This document shows, one piece after another, positions 10,590 to 23,819 of a DNA stretch of 32,500 bases. The DNA is from Mesostigma viride (Eukaryota > Streptophyta > Mesostigmatophyceae > Mesostigmatales > Mesostigmataceae). The position numbers and the translations under genes are program-made. The notes below the pieces were generated by a model that did no database searches, was not told the origin of the DNA, and was given only the letters and a program-made list of their open reading frames with translations. Within the stretch, counting starts at the first letter, position 1. Each line of letters begins with the position of its first letter. The stretch covers positions 10,783,423 to 10,815,922 of the forward strand of contig RPFO01000080.1 in NCBI GenBank assembly GCA_009746045.1. The letters run 5' to 3'.

Positions 10590-10595
10590 AATAAA
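10590..10595 (+). promoter_or_regulatory. AATAAA, possible polyadenylation signal in L-A
   Basis: AATAAA in CATTATAATAAATCAGAG, kept in B and C. It lies downstream of the acceptor-like TTTGCAG (about 10207) on the same strand as the candidate intron. A hexamer occurs often by chance, so support is weak. Confidence 0.2.
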
Positions 10596-11115
10596 TCAGA
10601 GTTGGAACAAACATTGTCTGCATCATGCCCCAACTTTAACACTACATGAAGTGTGACACCTACGCTACGTGTGTTGCGGGCTAGCAGTGTCAGCAAACAG
10701 TTTTAGCTTTTAGCCCTCAAATCGTGTCCAACTCGCGCCTAACAATAGGAGCCAGTTGCACCTTGCATGGTAATGTCCACAAACTAACCTAAAACCGTTT
10801 AGTGTCCATACTGGGACCAAAGCACACTCATATAGGGACTTGTATATGGTCTGTCAGGCCCCCAGCGGCTTGGCCGGCCAGGGCGGCATATTCTGACCTG
10901 GCCTGGCCCCAAGGGCATTCCCAAAAGGGTAGGGAAACATGCCACGAACTACACCCAGATGTTGCTGGATGACCTACTCATCCCAGCCATAACTCATAAA
11001 AAATGCCTACAATATTTGGAACGAATCCATGCATCGATGCTCCTACACCAATCAGTTTTCTGCACCGCCATACCCTCGAATTTGCATGTACGTAATTATT
11101 TCGTCCCGGTGGACC

Positions 11116-11551
11116 TTTAGCGAGATGACTTGCCTGAACGTGTTCAGACGGGGCGCGTGCCAGGAAACGGCTCGAAGCTGGGAAAAGCAGGGGGCTCCGC
11201 CTGCGGACGGGCCGTACGAAGCCGAAATTTTATGGCTCCCGCTGGCCCCCCCGCCTCGGCGCCTTCGGCCACTGCCCCTTCGCGCTGCGCGCCCCGCGTG
11301 GCGCCGGCGTTCCCGAGGACGCACCCCGCGGGTGTACGCGCCAATCGCCCGCTCAGGCGCCAAAAAGTCCGGGCCCCGAAGGGGCCCCCAACTTGTCAAC
11401 TACTTAACTACGATCGTGTTGCGCAAGGGAGAACCCCGAACATCCTGACATCGCCGCGGGCGCCGTACCGTACGGCCTGATCGCACCCCCACGAACGGCT
11501 ACTATTCCTGAAATCCTGCGGAGCCGCGAGTTACGGCCCGTAACCGCCGGC
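11116..11551. repeat. Right-flank partial monomer of L-A
   Basis: Satellite resumes at TTTAGCGAGATGAC, 3' of the dyads. It carries the flank-specific block GTGCCAGGAAACGGCTCG and CCTGCGGACGGGCC, shared with the right flanks of L-B (21502) and L-C (28132) but not with internal monomers. The stretch to CGCCTCGG (about 11258) overlaps in phase with the monomer cut on the left side of L-A, giving about 140 bp of satellite on both sides. Confidence 0.9.
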
Positions 11552-12249
11552 CTGAACGCCGTCACACCCTCCTAAGATCGAGTCTCAGGAGTTCTGAACG
11601 GAATCCGAATTCAGCAAAATGCGCGAGAAATGCCGTGGGGCATATACGGCAGGGGAAAGAGTTTCTTGCCGAAGCAAACATTTCAAGTGTTCAGACTGAA
11701 CGAAAATTTCAAGTGTTCAGACTGAACGAAAATTTAGTTCGAACACATTTCTGAACGGGTTTTTTGTTCAATTTTCGGTTCGGCCTACTTCCCACGCAAT
11801 TTCTGTGCCGATTTTTGCGAGATGACTGACCTGAACGTGTTCAGACGGGGAGCATGGAAAAAAAACGGCTCGAAACTGTGGACAGCAGGGGGCTCCGCTT
11901 AAAAAACGGCCGTACGAAACCGAAATTTTTGGGCTCCCGCTGGCCCCCCCGCCTCGGCGCCCTCGGCCACTGCCCCTTCGCACTGCGCACCCCGCGTGGC
12001 GCCGGCGTTCCCGAGGACGCACCCCGCGGGTGTACACGCCAATCGCCCGCTCAGGCGCCAAAAAGTCTGGGCCCCGAAGGGGCCCCCAACTTGTCAACTA
12101 CTTAACTACGATCGTGTTGCGCAAGGGAGAACCCCGAACATCCTGACATCGCCGCGGGCGCCGTACCGTACGGCCTGATCGCACCCCCACGAACGGCTAC
12201 TATTCCTGAAATCCTGCGGAGCCGCGAGTTACGGCCCGTAACCGCCGGC

Positions 12250-15057
12250 CTGAACGCCGTCACACCCTCCTAAGATCGAGTCTCAGGAGTTCTGAACGGA
12301 ATCCGAATTCAGCAAAATGCGCGAGAAATGCCGTGGGGCATATACGGCAGGGGAAAGAGTTTCTTGCCGAAGCAAACATTTCAAGTGTTCAGACTGAACG
12401 AAAATTTCAAGTGTTCAGACTGAACGAAAATTTAGTTCGAACACATTTCTGAACGGGTTTTTTGTTCAATTTTCGGTTCGGCCTACTTCCCACGCAATTT
12501 CTGTGCCGATTTTTGCGAGATGACTGACCTGAACGTGTTCAGACGGGGAGCATGGAAAAAAAACGGCTCGAAACTGTGGACAGCAGGGGGCTCCGCTTAA
12601 AAAACGGCCGTACGAAACCGAAATTTTTGGGCTCCCGCTGGCCCCCCCGCCTCGGCGCCCTCGGCCACTGCCCCTTCGCACTGCGCACCCCGCGTGGCGC
12701 CGGCGTTCCCGAGGACGCACCCCGCGGGTGTACACGCCAATCGCCCGCTCAGGCGCCAAAAAGTCTGGGCCCCGAAGGGGCCCCCAACTTGTCAACTACT
12801 TAACTACGATCGTGTTGCGCAAAGGAGAACCCCGAACATCCTGACATCGCCGCGGGCGCCGTACCGTACGGCCTGATCGCAACCCCACGCCCGAGGGCAA
12901 ATCCTGAAATCCTGCGGAGCCGCGAGTTACGGCCCGTAACCGCCGGCCTGAACGCCGTCACACCCTCCTAAGATCGACTGTCAGCAGTTCTGAACGGAAG
13001 CCGAATTCAGCAAAATGCGCGAGAAATGCCGGGGGCATATACGGCAGGGCAAAGAGTTTGTTGCCGAAGCAAACATCCTACTACAAATACTAAGGGTTCA
13101 GACTGAACGGCAAATTTCAAGTGTTCAGACTGAACGAATATTGAGTTCGAACACATTTCTGAACGCGTTTTTGGTTGAATTTCGGTTCGGCCTACTTCCC
13201 ACGCAATTTCAGTGCCAATTTTTGCGAGATGACTGACCTGAACGTGTTCAGACGGGGAGCATGGAAAAAAAACGGCTCGAAACTGTGGAAAGCAGGGGGC
13301 TCCGCTTAAAAAACGGCCGTACGAAACCGAAATTTTTGGGCTCCCGCTGGCCCCCCCGCCTCGGCGCCCTCGGCCACTGCCCCTTCGCACTGCGCGCCCC
13401 GCGTGGCGCCGGCGTTCCCGAGGACGCACCCCGCGGGTGTACGCGCCAATCGCCCGCTCAGGCGCCAAAAAGTCTGGGCCCCGAAGGGGCCCCCAACTTG
13501 TCAACTACTTAACTACGATCGTGTTGCGCAAGGGAGAACCCCGAACATCCTGACATCGCCGCGGGCGCCGTACCGTACGGCCTGATCGCACCCCCACGAA
13601 CGGCTACTATTCCTGAAATCCTGCGGAGCCGCGAGTTACGGCCCGTAACCGCCGGCCTGAACGCCGTCACACCCTCCTAAGATCGAGTCTCAGGAGTTCT
13701 GAACGGAATCCGAATTCAGCAAAATGCGCGAGAAATGCCGTGGGGCATATACGGCAGGGGAAAGAGTTTCTTGCCGAAGCAAACATTTCAAGTGTTCAGA
13801 CTGAACGAAAATTTCAAGTGTTCAGACTGAACGAAAATTTAGTTCGAACACATTTCTGAACGGGTTTTTGTTCAATTTTCGGTTCGGCCTACTTCCCACG
13901 CAATTTCTGTGCCGATTTTTGCGAGATGACTGACCTGAACGTGTTCAGACGGGGAGCATGGAAAAAAACGGCTCGAAACTGTGGACAGCAGGGGGCTCCG
14001 CTTAAAAAACGGCCGTACGAAACCGAAATTTTTGGGCTCCCGCTGGCCCCCCCGCCTCGGCGCCCTCGGCCACTGCCCCTTCGCACTGCGCACCCCGCGT
14101 GGCGCCGGCGTTCCCGAGGACGCACCCCGCGGGTGTACACGCCAATCGCCCGCTCAGGCGCCAAAAAGTCTGGGCCCCGAAGGGGCCCCCAACTTGTCAA
14201 CTACTTAACTACGATCGTGTTGCGCAAGGGAGAACCCCGAACATCCTGACATCGCCGCGGGCGCCGTACCGTACGGCCTGATCGCACCCCACGCCCGAGG
14301 GCAAATCCTGAAATCCTGCGGAGCCGCGAGTTACGGCCCGTAACCGCCGGCCTGAACGCCGTCACACCCTCCTAAGATCGACTGTCAGCAGTTCTGAACG
14401 GAAGCCGAATTCAGCAAAATGCGCGAGAAATGCCGGGGGCATATACGGCAGGGCAAAGAGTTTGTTGCCGAAGCAAACATCCTACTACAAATACTAAGGG
14501 TTCAGACTGAACGGCAAATTTCAAGTGTTCAGACTGAACGAATATTGAGTTCGAACACATTTCTGAACGGTTTTTGGTTAAATTTTCGGTTCGGCCTACT
14601 TCCCACGCAATTTCGTGCCAATTTTTGCGAGATGACTGACCTGAACGTGTTCAGACGGGGAGCATGGAAAAAAACGGCTCGAAACTGTGGAAAGCAGGGG
14701 GCTCCGCTAAAAAACGGCCGTACGAAACCGAAATTTTTGGGCTCCCGCTGGCCCCCCCGCCTCGGCGCCCTCGGCCACTGCCCCTTCGCACTGCGCGCCC
14801 CGCGTGGCGCCGGCGTTCCCGAGGACGCACCCCGCGGGTGTACGCGCCAATCGCCCGCTCAGGCGCCAAAAAGTCTGGGCCCCGAAGGGGCCCCCAACTT
14901 GTCAACTACTTAACTACGATCGTGTTGCGCAAGGGAGAAACCCGAACATCCTGACATCGCCGCGGGCGCCGTACCGTACGGCCTGATCGCACCCCCACGA
15001 ACGAGGGCAAATCCTGAAATCCTGCGGAGCCGCGAGTAACGGCCCGTAACCGCTAGT
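12250..15057. repeat. Higher-order dimer: type II + type III, two copies of ~1.4 kb
   Basis: Monomers 12250 (II, 698 bp) + 12948 (III, 709 bp) repeat as 13657 (II, 695) + 14352 (III, 706). Both type II members end with CACGCCCGAGGG, and both type III members begin with ACTGTCAGCAGTTCTGAACGG and have a CATCCTACTACAAATACTAAGGG tract. Monomer 11552 is type II but ends GAACGGCTACTATTCCTG like 12948. This is a higher-order repeat of the kind known in many satellite domains. Confidence 0.85.
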
Positions 15058-17256
15058 CTGAACGCCGTCACACCCTCCTAAGATCGAGTCTTACCTATTC
15101 TGAACAGAAGCTGAATTCAGCAAAATGCGCAAGAAATGCCGGGGGGCATATACGGCTGGGAGGAAGAGTTTATACACGAAGGATCTCTCTCCAAACAAAA
15201 TACTAGAAATACTAAGGGTTCAGACTGAACGGGAAATTTCGACTGTTCAGACTGAACGAGAAGTGTGCGGAAAATTTAGTTCGAACCCTATTTTGAACGG
15301 TTTGTCGGTTAAATTTTCGGTTCGGCCTACTTCCCACGCAATTTTCGTGCCAATTTTAGCGGGATGACACAACTGAACGTGTTCAGACGGGGAGCGTGGC
15401 AAAAAACGGCTAGAAACTGTGAAAAGCAGGGGGCTCAGCCCCAAAAACGGCCGTACGGAACCGAAATTTTTGGGCTCCCGCTGGCCCCCCCGCCTCGGCG
15501 CCCTCGGCCACTGCCCCTTCGCACTGCGCACCCCGCGTGGCGCCGGCGTTCCCGAGGACGCATCCCGCGGGTGTACGCGCCAATCGCCCGCTCAGGCGCC
15601 AAAAAGTCTGGGCCCCGCAGGGGCCCCCAACTTGTCAACTACTTAACTACGATCGTGTTGCGCAAGGGAGAAACCCGAACATCCTGACATCGCCGCGGGC
15701 GCCGTACCGTACGGCCTGATCGCACCCCCACGAACGAGGGCAAATCCTGAAATCCTGCGGAGCCGCGAGTAACGGCCCGTAACCGCTAGTCTGAACGCCG
15801 TCACACCCTCCTAAGATCGAGTCTTACCTATTCTGAACAGAAGCTGAATTCAGCAAAATGCGCAAGAAATGCCGGGGGGCATATACGGCTGGGAGGAAGA
15901 GTTTATACACGAAGGATCTCTCTCCAAACAAAATACTAGAAATACTAAGGGTTCAGACTGAACGGGAAATTTCGACTGTTCAGACTGAACGAGAAGTGTG
16001 CGGAAAATTTAGTTCGAACCCTATTTTGAACGGTTTGTCGGTTAAATTTTCGGTTCGGCCTACTTCCCACGCAATTTTCGTGCCAATTTTAGCGGGATGA
16101 CACAACTGAACGTGTTCAGACGGGGAGCGTGGCAAAAAACGGCTAGAAACTGTGAAAAGCAGGGGGCTCAGCCCCAAAAACGGCCGTACGGAACCGAAAT
16201 TTTTGGGCTCCCGCTGGCCCCCCCGCCTCGGCGCCCTCGGCCACTGCCCCTTCGCACTGCGCACCCCGCGTGGCGCCGGCGTTCCCGAGGACGCATCCCG
16301 CGGGTGTACGCGCCAATCGCCCGCTCAGGCGCCAAAAAGTCTGGGCCCCGCAGGGGCCCCCAACTTGTCAACTACTTAACTACGATCGTGTTGCGCAAGG
16401 GAGAAACCCGAACATCCTGACATCGCCGCGGGCGCCGTACCGTACGGCCTGATCGCACCCCCACGAACGAGGGCAAATCCTGAAATCCTGCGGAGCCGCG
16501 AGTAACGGCCCGTAACCGCTAGTCTGAACGCCGTCACACCCTCCTAAGATCGAGTCTTACCTATTCTGAACAGAAGCTGAATTCAGCAAAATGCGCAAGA
16601 AATGCCGGGGGGCATATACGGCTGGGAGGAAGAGTTTATACACGAAGGATCTCTCTCCAAACAAAATACTAGAAATACTAAGGGTTCAGACTGAACGGGA
16701 AATTTCGACTGTTCAGACTGAACGAGAAGTGTGCGGAAAATTTAGTTCGAACCCTATTTTGAACGGTTTGTCGGTTAAATTTTCGGTTCGGCCTACTTCC
16801 CACGCAATTTTCGTGCCAATTTTAGCGGGATGACACAACTGAACGTGTTCAGACGGGGAGCGTGGCAAAAAACGGCTAGAAACTGTGAAAAGCAGGGGGC
16901 TCAGCCCCAAAAACGGCCGTACGGAACCGAAATTTTTGGGCTCCCGCTGGCCCCCCCGCCTCGGCGCCCTCGGCCACTGCCCCTTCGCACTGCGCACCCC
17001 GCGTGGCGCCGGCGTTCCCGAGGACGCATCCCGCGGGTGTACGCGCCAATCGCCCGCTCAGGCGCCAAAAAGTCTGGGCCCCGCAGGGGCCCCCAACTTG
17101 TCAACTACTTAACTACGATCGTGTTGCGCAAGGGAGAAACCCGAACATCCTGACATCGCCGCGGGCGCCGTACCGTACGGCCTGATCGCACCCCCACGAA
17201 CGAGGGCAAATCCTGAAATCCTGCGGAGCCGCGAGTAACGGCCCGTAACCGCCGGC

Positions 17257-17690
17257 CTGAACGCCGTCACACCCTCCTAAGATCGAGTCTCACATGTTCT
17301 GAACAGAAGACGTCAGCTCAATTCAGCAAAATGCGCGAGAAATTGCGGGGGGCATATACGGCAGGGGGAAGAGTTTGGGCTGGGGGTCTCGACCGAAACA
17401 TCCTACTTGATTTACTAAGGGTTCAGACTGAACGGCTAACTTCGAGTGTTCAGACTGAACAATAATTGAGTTCGAACACATTTCTGAACGGGTTTTTGGT
17501 TCAATTTTCGGTTCGGCCTACTTCCCACGCAATTTCCGTGCCAATTTTTGCGAGATGACTGAACTGAACGTGTTCAGACGGGGAGCGTGGCGAAAAAACG
17601 GCTCGAAACTGTGAAAAGCAGGGGGCTCCGCCTTGGGACGGGCCGTACGAAGCCGAAAATTTTGGGCTCCCGCTGGCCCCCCCGCCTCGG
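17257..17690. repeat. Truncated monomer at the left edge of L-B
   Basis: Type IV-like, with GTTTGGGCTGGGGGTCTCGACC, which I do not see in other monomers. GAATTC is mutated to CAATTC. The second dyad reads GTTCAGACTGAAC followed by AATAATTGAG. Its last 100 bp (CTCCGCCTTGGGACGGGCC) match the left flank of L-C. Confidence 0.88.
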
Positions 17691-19146
17691 ACCCTGACAA
17701 AAATACGGACTTGAAGTATTCAGGTCGAACGGGGAAAGTTGGACCGGTCGAACCGTACCAAATTTTAGTTCCGCATGCAGGGCGGGGCGAGCGTCGCGTC
17801 GAACGCACCAGGCTGGGCAGTGGCAATGGGTAAAGTGAACGTGAATAATAAAAGCGGCATGGTCGGGGCAAAAAATGTTAATGAAACAAAGCGACGTGAT
17901 GACCATAGTTGTTGCTGGCTGGCGATGGCGGGCGACGTAGCATGTAAAATTGGGATGGGGAATGCGAATTCCTGGCTTTTATACATCAAAAGTTTGTATT
18001 GGAAGAGTACGTATGAAACTTTCTGAGCTGGCGGGGCGTCAACCCCGTGCTACCTGCGTGGGAGAGGTCCGTGTCGCTATGGCATTTGCTGTACAATAGC
18101 CAGCGACCTGGACATTGAACGTCGTCATCAGATTGTTTTGTTTCAGTGTCGTCATTCTTCAGTTTTACGTATTTCACGCCTTGTAAAATCATTTTTGCTG
18201 TTCATGGAAGACGTGGGATGGGGCAAACGAATGTCTGGTGTCACCATAGACAGTTGCGATTGAGCGCTGGATTGCTTGGCACGGGACGAACGCTGGCGAT
18301 GGCGATTTGTGTCAAAGATGTGGTCAATGTATCTGCTTTTATCTAATGTGATTTACGTTTACCGTAATCTTATGCAATTTCCTTTTTTCCAGACGAATTT
18401 TCTTGGTCGCAGCGTGCACATACCGGACCAAGAGTCTGTCTTCCATTGTCGTATCCGTGGGGTGCGTCCTCTTCATTCTCCTTGGGAATGTCATTGCCAC
18501 GTTATCCGTGTTGCTTTCTTCTGGAACAGGCTGGGCAGGGAAAGCCCATGATTGCTCATGGATGATTTCTCGTGCACCAATTTTGGGAGTCGTTGACTGC
18601 TGTGCTTCCTGACGTTGATGGTGGTTTTGCGTGTGATAAGCTGCCTTGCTTTGCACATGGGTTTTCACTGGGCTATATGGGTGAAGATGAGCAACTAGGG
18701 GTGTGTCATGCTGTGCTATATTGCTTCCATCCAGCATATCCAAAGTTAGACTTGCTCTAATGGCTGTGCAATATTTGTGTTGTGCAGATTTTTACTGGGC
18801 TGAAGCCAAATTCACGCATGGGTAGACAGTTTGCTGCACGTGAATTTTTACTGGGCTGTACGTGCAGGTGGGCAACCATGTGTTGTGCCATATTTTTCTA
18901 CATGGATTCATCATACTTGCTGTCAAACGTAGGCCCCATTCGCTTGCACACTGAATTTTGCTTTGCTGGCTGTGTAATTTTGATGTCTCATTGTGCAGGC
19001 GTGCCCGCTACCTGATCAACCAGGTGTGCTTTGCATTGTGCCAGCGGGGCCATGTTTGTTTCCTTTGCACGTGTAGGCAGGCAGGCTGGCAGGGGACATG
19101 GGGCACGAGGCTTGGGGCGTGGGGTATGTGGCATGGGTCAGGCAGG

Positions 19147-19174
19147 CAGCCAGCCAGCCAGCCAGCCAGCCAGC
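19147..19174. repeat. (CAGC)7 microsatellite, L-B array 1
   Basis: 28 bp. The matching array in C has six units because one is now CAGG; A has 13. Confidence 0.95.
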
Positions 19175-19512
19175 AAGGCAGCCACATGCACGAGATGTGA
19201 TTATTGGCAAGCCAGCCAGCGGGGGCACCACAGGGAGGAGGGCATGGGGACAGGGGGAAGGGGGAGGGGGCGGGGGGCAGGGTCCAGGCGGCAGGGGGCA
19301 GGGGGAGCCTTTCTGAAGCTATGAGTCACAGGTCGTGGGACTGGGGCATGGGACAGGCCCTCAGCCACCTGCACGTGATGTGGTCAGAGGCAAGACACAA
19401 GCAAGGGCACAGTGGGCAGGTGGGACGGGGCAGGGGACCTGGGGCACGAGCCATGAAACTTGGGGACATGGGGCACGAGGCTTGGGGCGTGGGGTATGTG
19501 GCATGGGTCAGG

Positions 19513-19672
<160 letters not shown>

Positions 19673-19762
19673 AAGGCAGCCACATGCACGAGATGTGATT
19701 ATTGGCAAGCCAGCCAGCGGAGGCACCACAGGGAGGAGGGCATGGGGACAGGGGGAGGGGGG

Positions 19763-19918
19763 AGGGGGCGGGGGGCAGGGTCCAGGCGGCAGGGGGCAGG
19801 GGGAGCCTTTCTGAAGCTATGAGTCACAGGTCGTGGGGACAGGGGGCGGGGGGCAGGGTCCAGGCGGCAGGGGGCAGGGGGAGCCTTTCTGAAGCTATGA
19901 GTCACAGGTCGTGGGGAC
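19763..19918. repeat. 78-bp tandem duplication in the G-rich module (L-B)
   Basis: Copies 19763-19840 and 19841-19918, each running from AGGGGGCGGGG to GGTCGTGGGGAC. The duplication is also in C (25894-26048, first copy one G shorter) and absent from A, so it arose on the B/C lineage. Confidence 0.9.
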
Positions 19919-20131
19919 TAGGGCATGGGGCAGGCCCTCAGCCACCTGCACGTGATGTGGTCAGAGGCAAGTCACAAGCAGGGGCACAGTGGGCAGGTGG
20001 GACGGGGCAAGGGACCTGGGGCACGAGCCATGGGGAGTGGGGCGTTGGGCAGGCAGGTAGGGGTGGTACATACGCACATGCCCTGCCATGCCCTGCCCTG
20101 GGTTGTCACACGTTGTTATGGGGTGCATATT

Positions 20132-20134
<3 letters not shown>

Positions 20135-20170
<36 letters not shown>
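20135..20170. repeat. (CAGC)9 microsatellite, L-B array 3, at a novel site
   Basis: Follows GGGGTGCATATTTGC. In A, and in the second copy of this tract in B (20597), that string continues AGGGACATGAAG with no array. The array therefore sits at the exact point where CAG occurs in the empty version, consistent with a template switch from CAG into a CAGC array. Confidence 0.93.
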
Positions 20171-21501
20171 AAGGCAGCCACATGCACGAGATGTGATTAT
20201 TGGCAAGCCAGCTAGCGGGGGCACCACAGGGAGGAGGGCATGGGGACAGGGGGAAGGGGGAGGGGGCGGGGGGCAGGGTCCAGGCGGCAGGGGGCAGGGG
20301 GAGCCTTTCTGAAGCTATGAGTCACAGGTCGTGGGGACTAGGGCATGGGGCAGGCCCTCAGCCACGTGCACGTGATGTGGTCAGAGGCCAGTCACAAGCA
20401 GGGGCACAGTGGGCAGGTGGGACGGGGCAGGGGACCTGGGGCACGAGCCATGAAACTTGGGGCATGGGGAGTGGGGCGTTGGGCAGGCAGGTAGGGGTGG
20501 TACACACGCACATGCCCTGCCATGCCCTGCGATCCCGCAAAAGGGCACCGTGGGGTCTTGTGGGTTGTCACACGTTGTTATGGGGTGCATATTTGCAGGG
20601 ACATGAAGATGGGTGACCGCGCCGTAACCGAGACGTGTGTGGTGGCAACATGCCGCCTGGATACCAGCTGGCCTTGCCTCGTTAGATACATTTATGGCTG
20701 CATGTGATGGCGTGCCCTTGCGGTGGTCACAGTGGTCACAGTGAGGGCCTGTGGTTGCCCCATACTGGTGGTGGTTGTAAAGAAGTTAGCGAATACAAAA
20801 CTTTCTTTCTTAAGGTGATTTTGAAGTGGGCATGAGCGATCGTGCACATGGTAACATTTGATGGCCATTCCATGGTGAAGTTGGGAATTGGATGGGATTG
20901 TTTGATAAAGATGCGGTGGTGTGTCTTAAAATGAGCTGTGCTAATCTCATTATGAAGTGCTCAAGACAACTCATTATAATAAATCAGAGTTGGAACAAAC
21001 ATTGTCTGCATCATGCCCCAACTTGAACACTACATGAAGTGTGACACCTATGCTACGTGTGTTGCGGGCTAGCTGTGTCAGCAAACAATTTTAGCTTTTA
21101 GCCCTCAAATCGTGTCCAACTCGCGCCTCACAATAGGAGCCAGTTGCACCTTGCATGGTAATGTCCACAAACTAACCTAAAACAGTTTAGTGTCCATACT
21201 GGGACCAAAGCACACTCATATAGGGATTTTGGTCTGGCAGGCCCCCAGCGGCTTGGCCGGCCAGGGCGGCATATTCTGACCTGGCCTGGCCCCAAGGGCA
21301 TTCCCAAAAGGGTAGGGAAACATGCCACGAACTACACCCAGATGTTGCTGGATGACCTACTCATCCCAGCCATAACTCATAAAAAATGACTACAATATTT
21401 GGAACGAATCCATGCATCGATGCTCCTACACCAATCAGTTTTCTGCACCGCCATAGCCTCGAATTTGCATGTACATAATTATTTCGTCCCCGCAGTGGAC
21501 C

Positions 21502-23819
21502 TTTAGCGAGATGACTTGCCTGAACGTGTTAAGACGGGGAGCGTGCCAGGAAACGGCTCGACGCTGGGAAAAGCAGGGGGCTCCGCCTGCGGACGGGCCG
21601 TACGAAGCCGAAATTTTATGGCTCCCGCTGGCCCCCCCGCCTCGGCGCCCTCGGCCACTGCCCCTTCGCGCTGCGCGCCCCGCGTGGCGCCGGCGTTCCC
21701 GAGGACGCACCCCGCGGGTGTACGCGCCAATCGCCCGCTCAGGCGCCAAAAAGTCCGGGCCCCGAAGGGGCCCCCAACTTGTCAACTACTTAACTACGAT
21801 CGTGTTGCGCAAGGGAGAAACCCGAACATCCTGACATCGCCGCGGGCGCCGTACCGTACGGCCTGATCGCACCCCCACGAACGAGGGCAAATCCTGAAAT
21901 CCTGCGGAGCCGCGAGTAACGGCCCGTAACCGCTAGTCTGAACGCCGTCACACCCTCCTAAGATCGAGTCTTACCTATTCTGAACAGAAGCTGAATTCAG
22001 CAAAATGCGCAAGAAATGCCGGGGGGCATATACGGCTGGGAGGAAGAGTTTATACACGAAGGATCTCTCTCCAAACAAAATACTAGAAATACTAAGGGTT
22101 CAGACTGAACGGGAAATTTCGACTGTTCAGACTGAACGAGAAGTGTGCGGAAAATTTAGTTCGAACCCTATTTTGAACGGTTTGTCGGTTAAATTTTCGG
22201 TTCGGCCTACTTCCCACGCAATTTTCGTGCCAATTTTAGCGGGATGACACAACTGAACGTGTTCAGACGGGGAGCGTGGCAAAAAACGGCTAGAAACTGT
22301 GAAAAGCAGGGGGCTCAGCCCCAAAAACGGCCGTACGGAACCGAAATTTTTGGGCTCCCGCTGGCCCCCCCGCCTCGGCGCCCTCGGCCACTGCCCCTTC
22401 GCACTGCGCACCCCGCGTGGCGCCGGCGTTCCCGAGGACGCATCCCGCGGGTGTACGCGCCAATCGCCCGCTCAGGCGCCAAAAAGTCTGGGCCCCGCAG
22501 GGGCCCCCAACTTGTCAACTACTTAACTACGATCGTGTTGCGCAAGGGAGAAACCCGAACATCCTGACATCGCCGCGGGCGCCGTACCGTACGGCCTGAT
22601 CGCACCCCCACGAACGAGGGCAAATCCTGAAATCCTGCGGAGCCGCGAGTAACGGCCCGTAACCGCTAGTCTGAACGCCGTCACACCCTCCTAAGATCGA
22701 GTCTTACCTATTCTGAACAGAAGCTGAATTCAGCAAAATGCGCAAGAAATGCCGGGGGGCATATACGGCTGGGAGGAAGAGTTTATACACGAAGGATCTC
22801 TCTCCAAACAAAATACTAGAAATACTAAGGGTTCAGACTGAACGGGAAATTTCGACTGTTCAGACTGAACGAGAAGTGTGCGGAAAATTTAGTTCGAACC
22901 CTATTTTGAACGGTTTGTCGGTTAAATTTTCGGTTCGGCCTACTTCCCACGCAATTTTCGTGCCAATTTTAGCGGGATGACACAACTGAACGTGTTCAGA
23001 CGGGGAGCGTGGCAAAAAACGGCTAGAAACTGTGAAAAGCAGGGGGCTCAGCCCCAAAAACGGCCGTACGGAACCGAAATTTTTGGGCTCCCGCTGGCCC
23101 CCCGCCTCGGCGCCCTCGGCCACTGCCCCTTCGCACTGCGCACCCCGCGTGGCGCCGGCGTTCCCGAGGACGCATCCCGCGGGTGTACGCGCCAATCGCC
23201 CGCTCAGGCGCCAAAAAGTCTGGGCCCCGCAGGGGCCCCCAACTTGTCAACTACTATATTACGATCGTGTTGCGCAAGGAGAAACCCGAACATCCTGACA
23301 TCGCCGCGGGCGCCGTACCGTACGGCCTGATCGCACCCCCACGCCCGAGGGCAAATCCTGAAATCCTGCGGAGCCGCGAGTTACGGCCCGTAACCGCCGG
23401 CCTGAACGCCGTCACACCCGCGTAAGATCGAGTCTCAGGAGTTCTGAACGGAAGCCGAATTCAGCAAAATGCGCGAGAAATGCCGGAGGGCATATACGGA
23501 TGGGAGGGTAGTTGTTTACCGAAGCAGCTAAGCCCAAACATCGTAGTAGATTTACTAGAAGCTGAACGAGAACTGTCCCGCGGCTGAACGTACAGTGCGT
23601 AGTTCGACTTTTCTGAACGAGTTGTTGGGTAAATTTTCGGTTCGGCCTACTTCCCACGCAATTTCCGTGCCGATTTTAGCGAGATGATTGACCTGAACGT
23701 GTTCAGACGGGGGGCGTAGCGAAAAACGGCTCGAAACTGTGAAAAGCAGGGGGCTCCGCCTTGGGACGGGCCGTACGAAGCCGAAAATTTTGGGCTCCCG
23801 CTGGCCCCCCCCGCCTCGG
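21502..23819. repeat. Satellite array 3 (short)
   Basis: A 3' partial monomer (21502-21937), two type I monomers (21938, 733 bp; 22671, 731 bp) and a truncated monomer (23402-23819). Monomer 22671 has lost one C of the C7 run and has ACTATATTACG in place of ACTTAACTACG near 23254, a variant otherwise seen only in the right flank of L-C. Confidence 0.96.
23402..23819. repeat. Divergent truncated monomer at the left edge of L-C
   Basis: The most divergent satellite copy in the window. Both GTTCAGACTGAAC dyads are gone; the region reads GAAGCTGAACGAGAACTG and GCGGCTGAACGTACAG, keeping only CTGAAC half-sites (about 23560-23600). The downstream part from CGGTTCGGCCTACTTCCCACG is normal. Its final stretch matches the left flank of L-B. 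Confidence 0.85.

Larger units (their letters stand above)
11116..17690. repeat. Satellite array 2 (mixed subtypes)
   Basis: Opens with a 3' partial monomer (11116-11551). Full monomers start at 11552, 12250, 12948, 13657, 14352, 15058, 15791 and 16524 (lengths 698, 698, 709, 695, 706, 733, 733, 733), and the array ends with a truncated monomer at 17257-17690. The first five are types II, II, III, II, III; the last three are type I like array 1. The array therefore joins two satellite subfamilies, with a type III/type I hybrid near 15000. Confidence 0.96.

Noticed and set aside
18339-18743. 134-codon reverse frame in L-B (also 24468-24872 in L-C)
   Set aside because: In L-A the matching CGA codon is TGA, closing the frame; the plus strand here carries splice-like signals instead. 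No recognisable domain.
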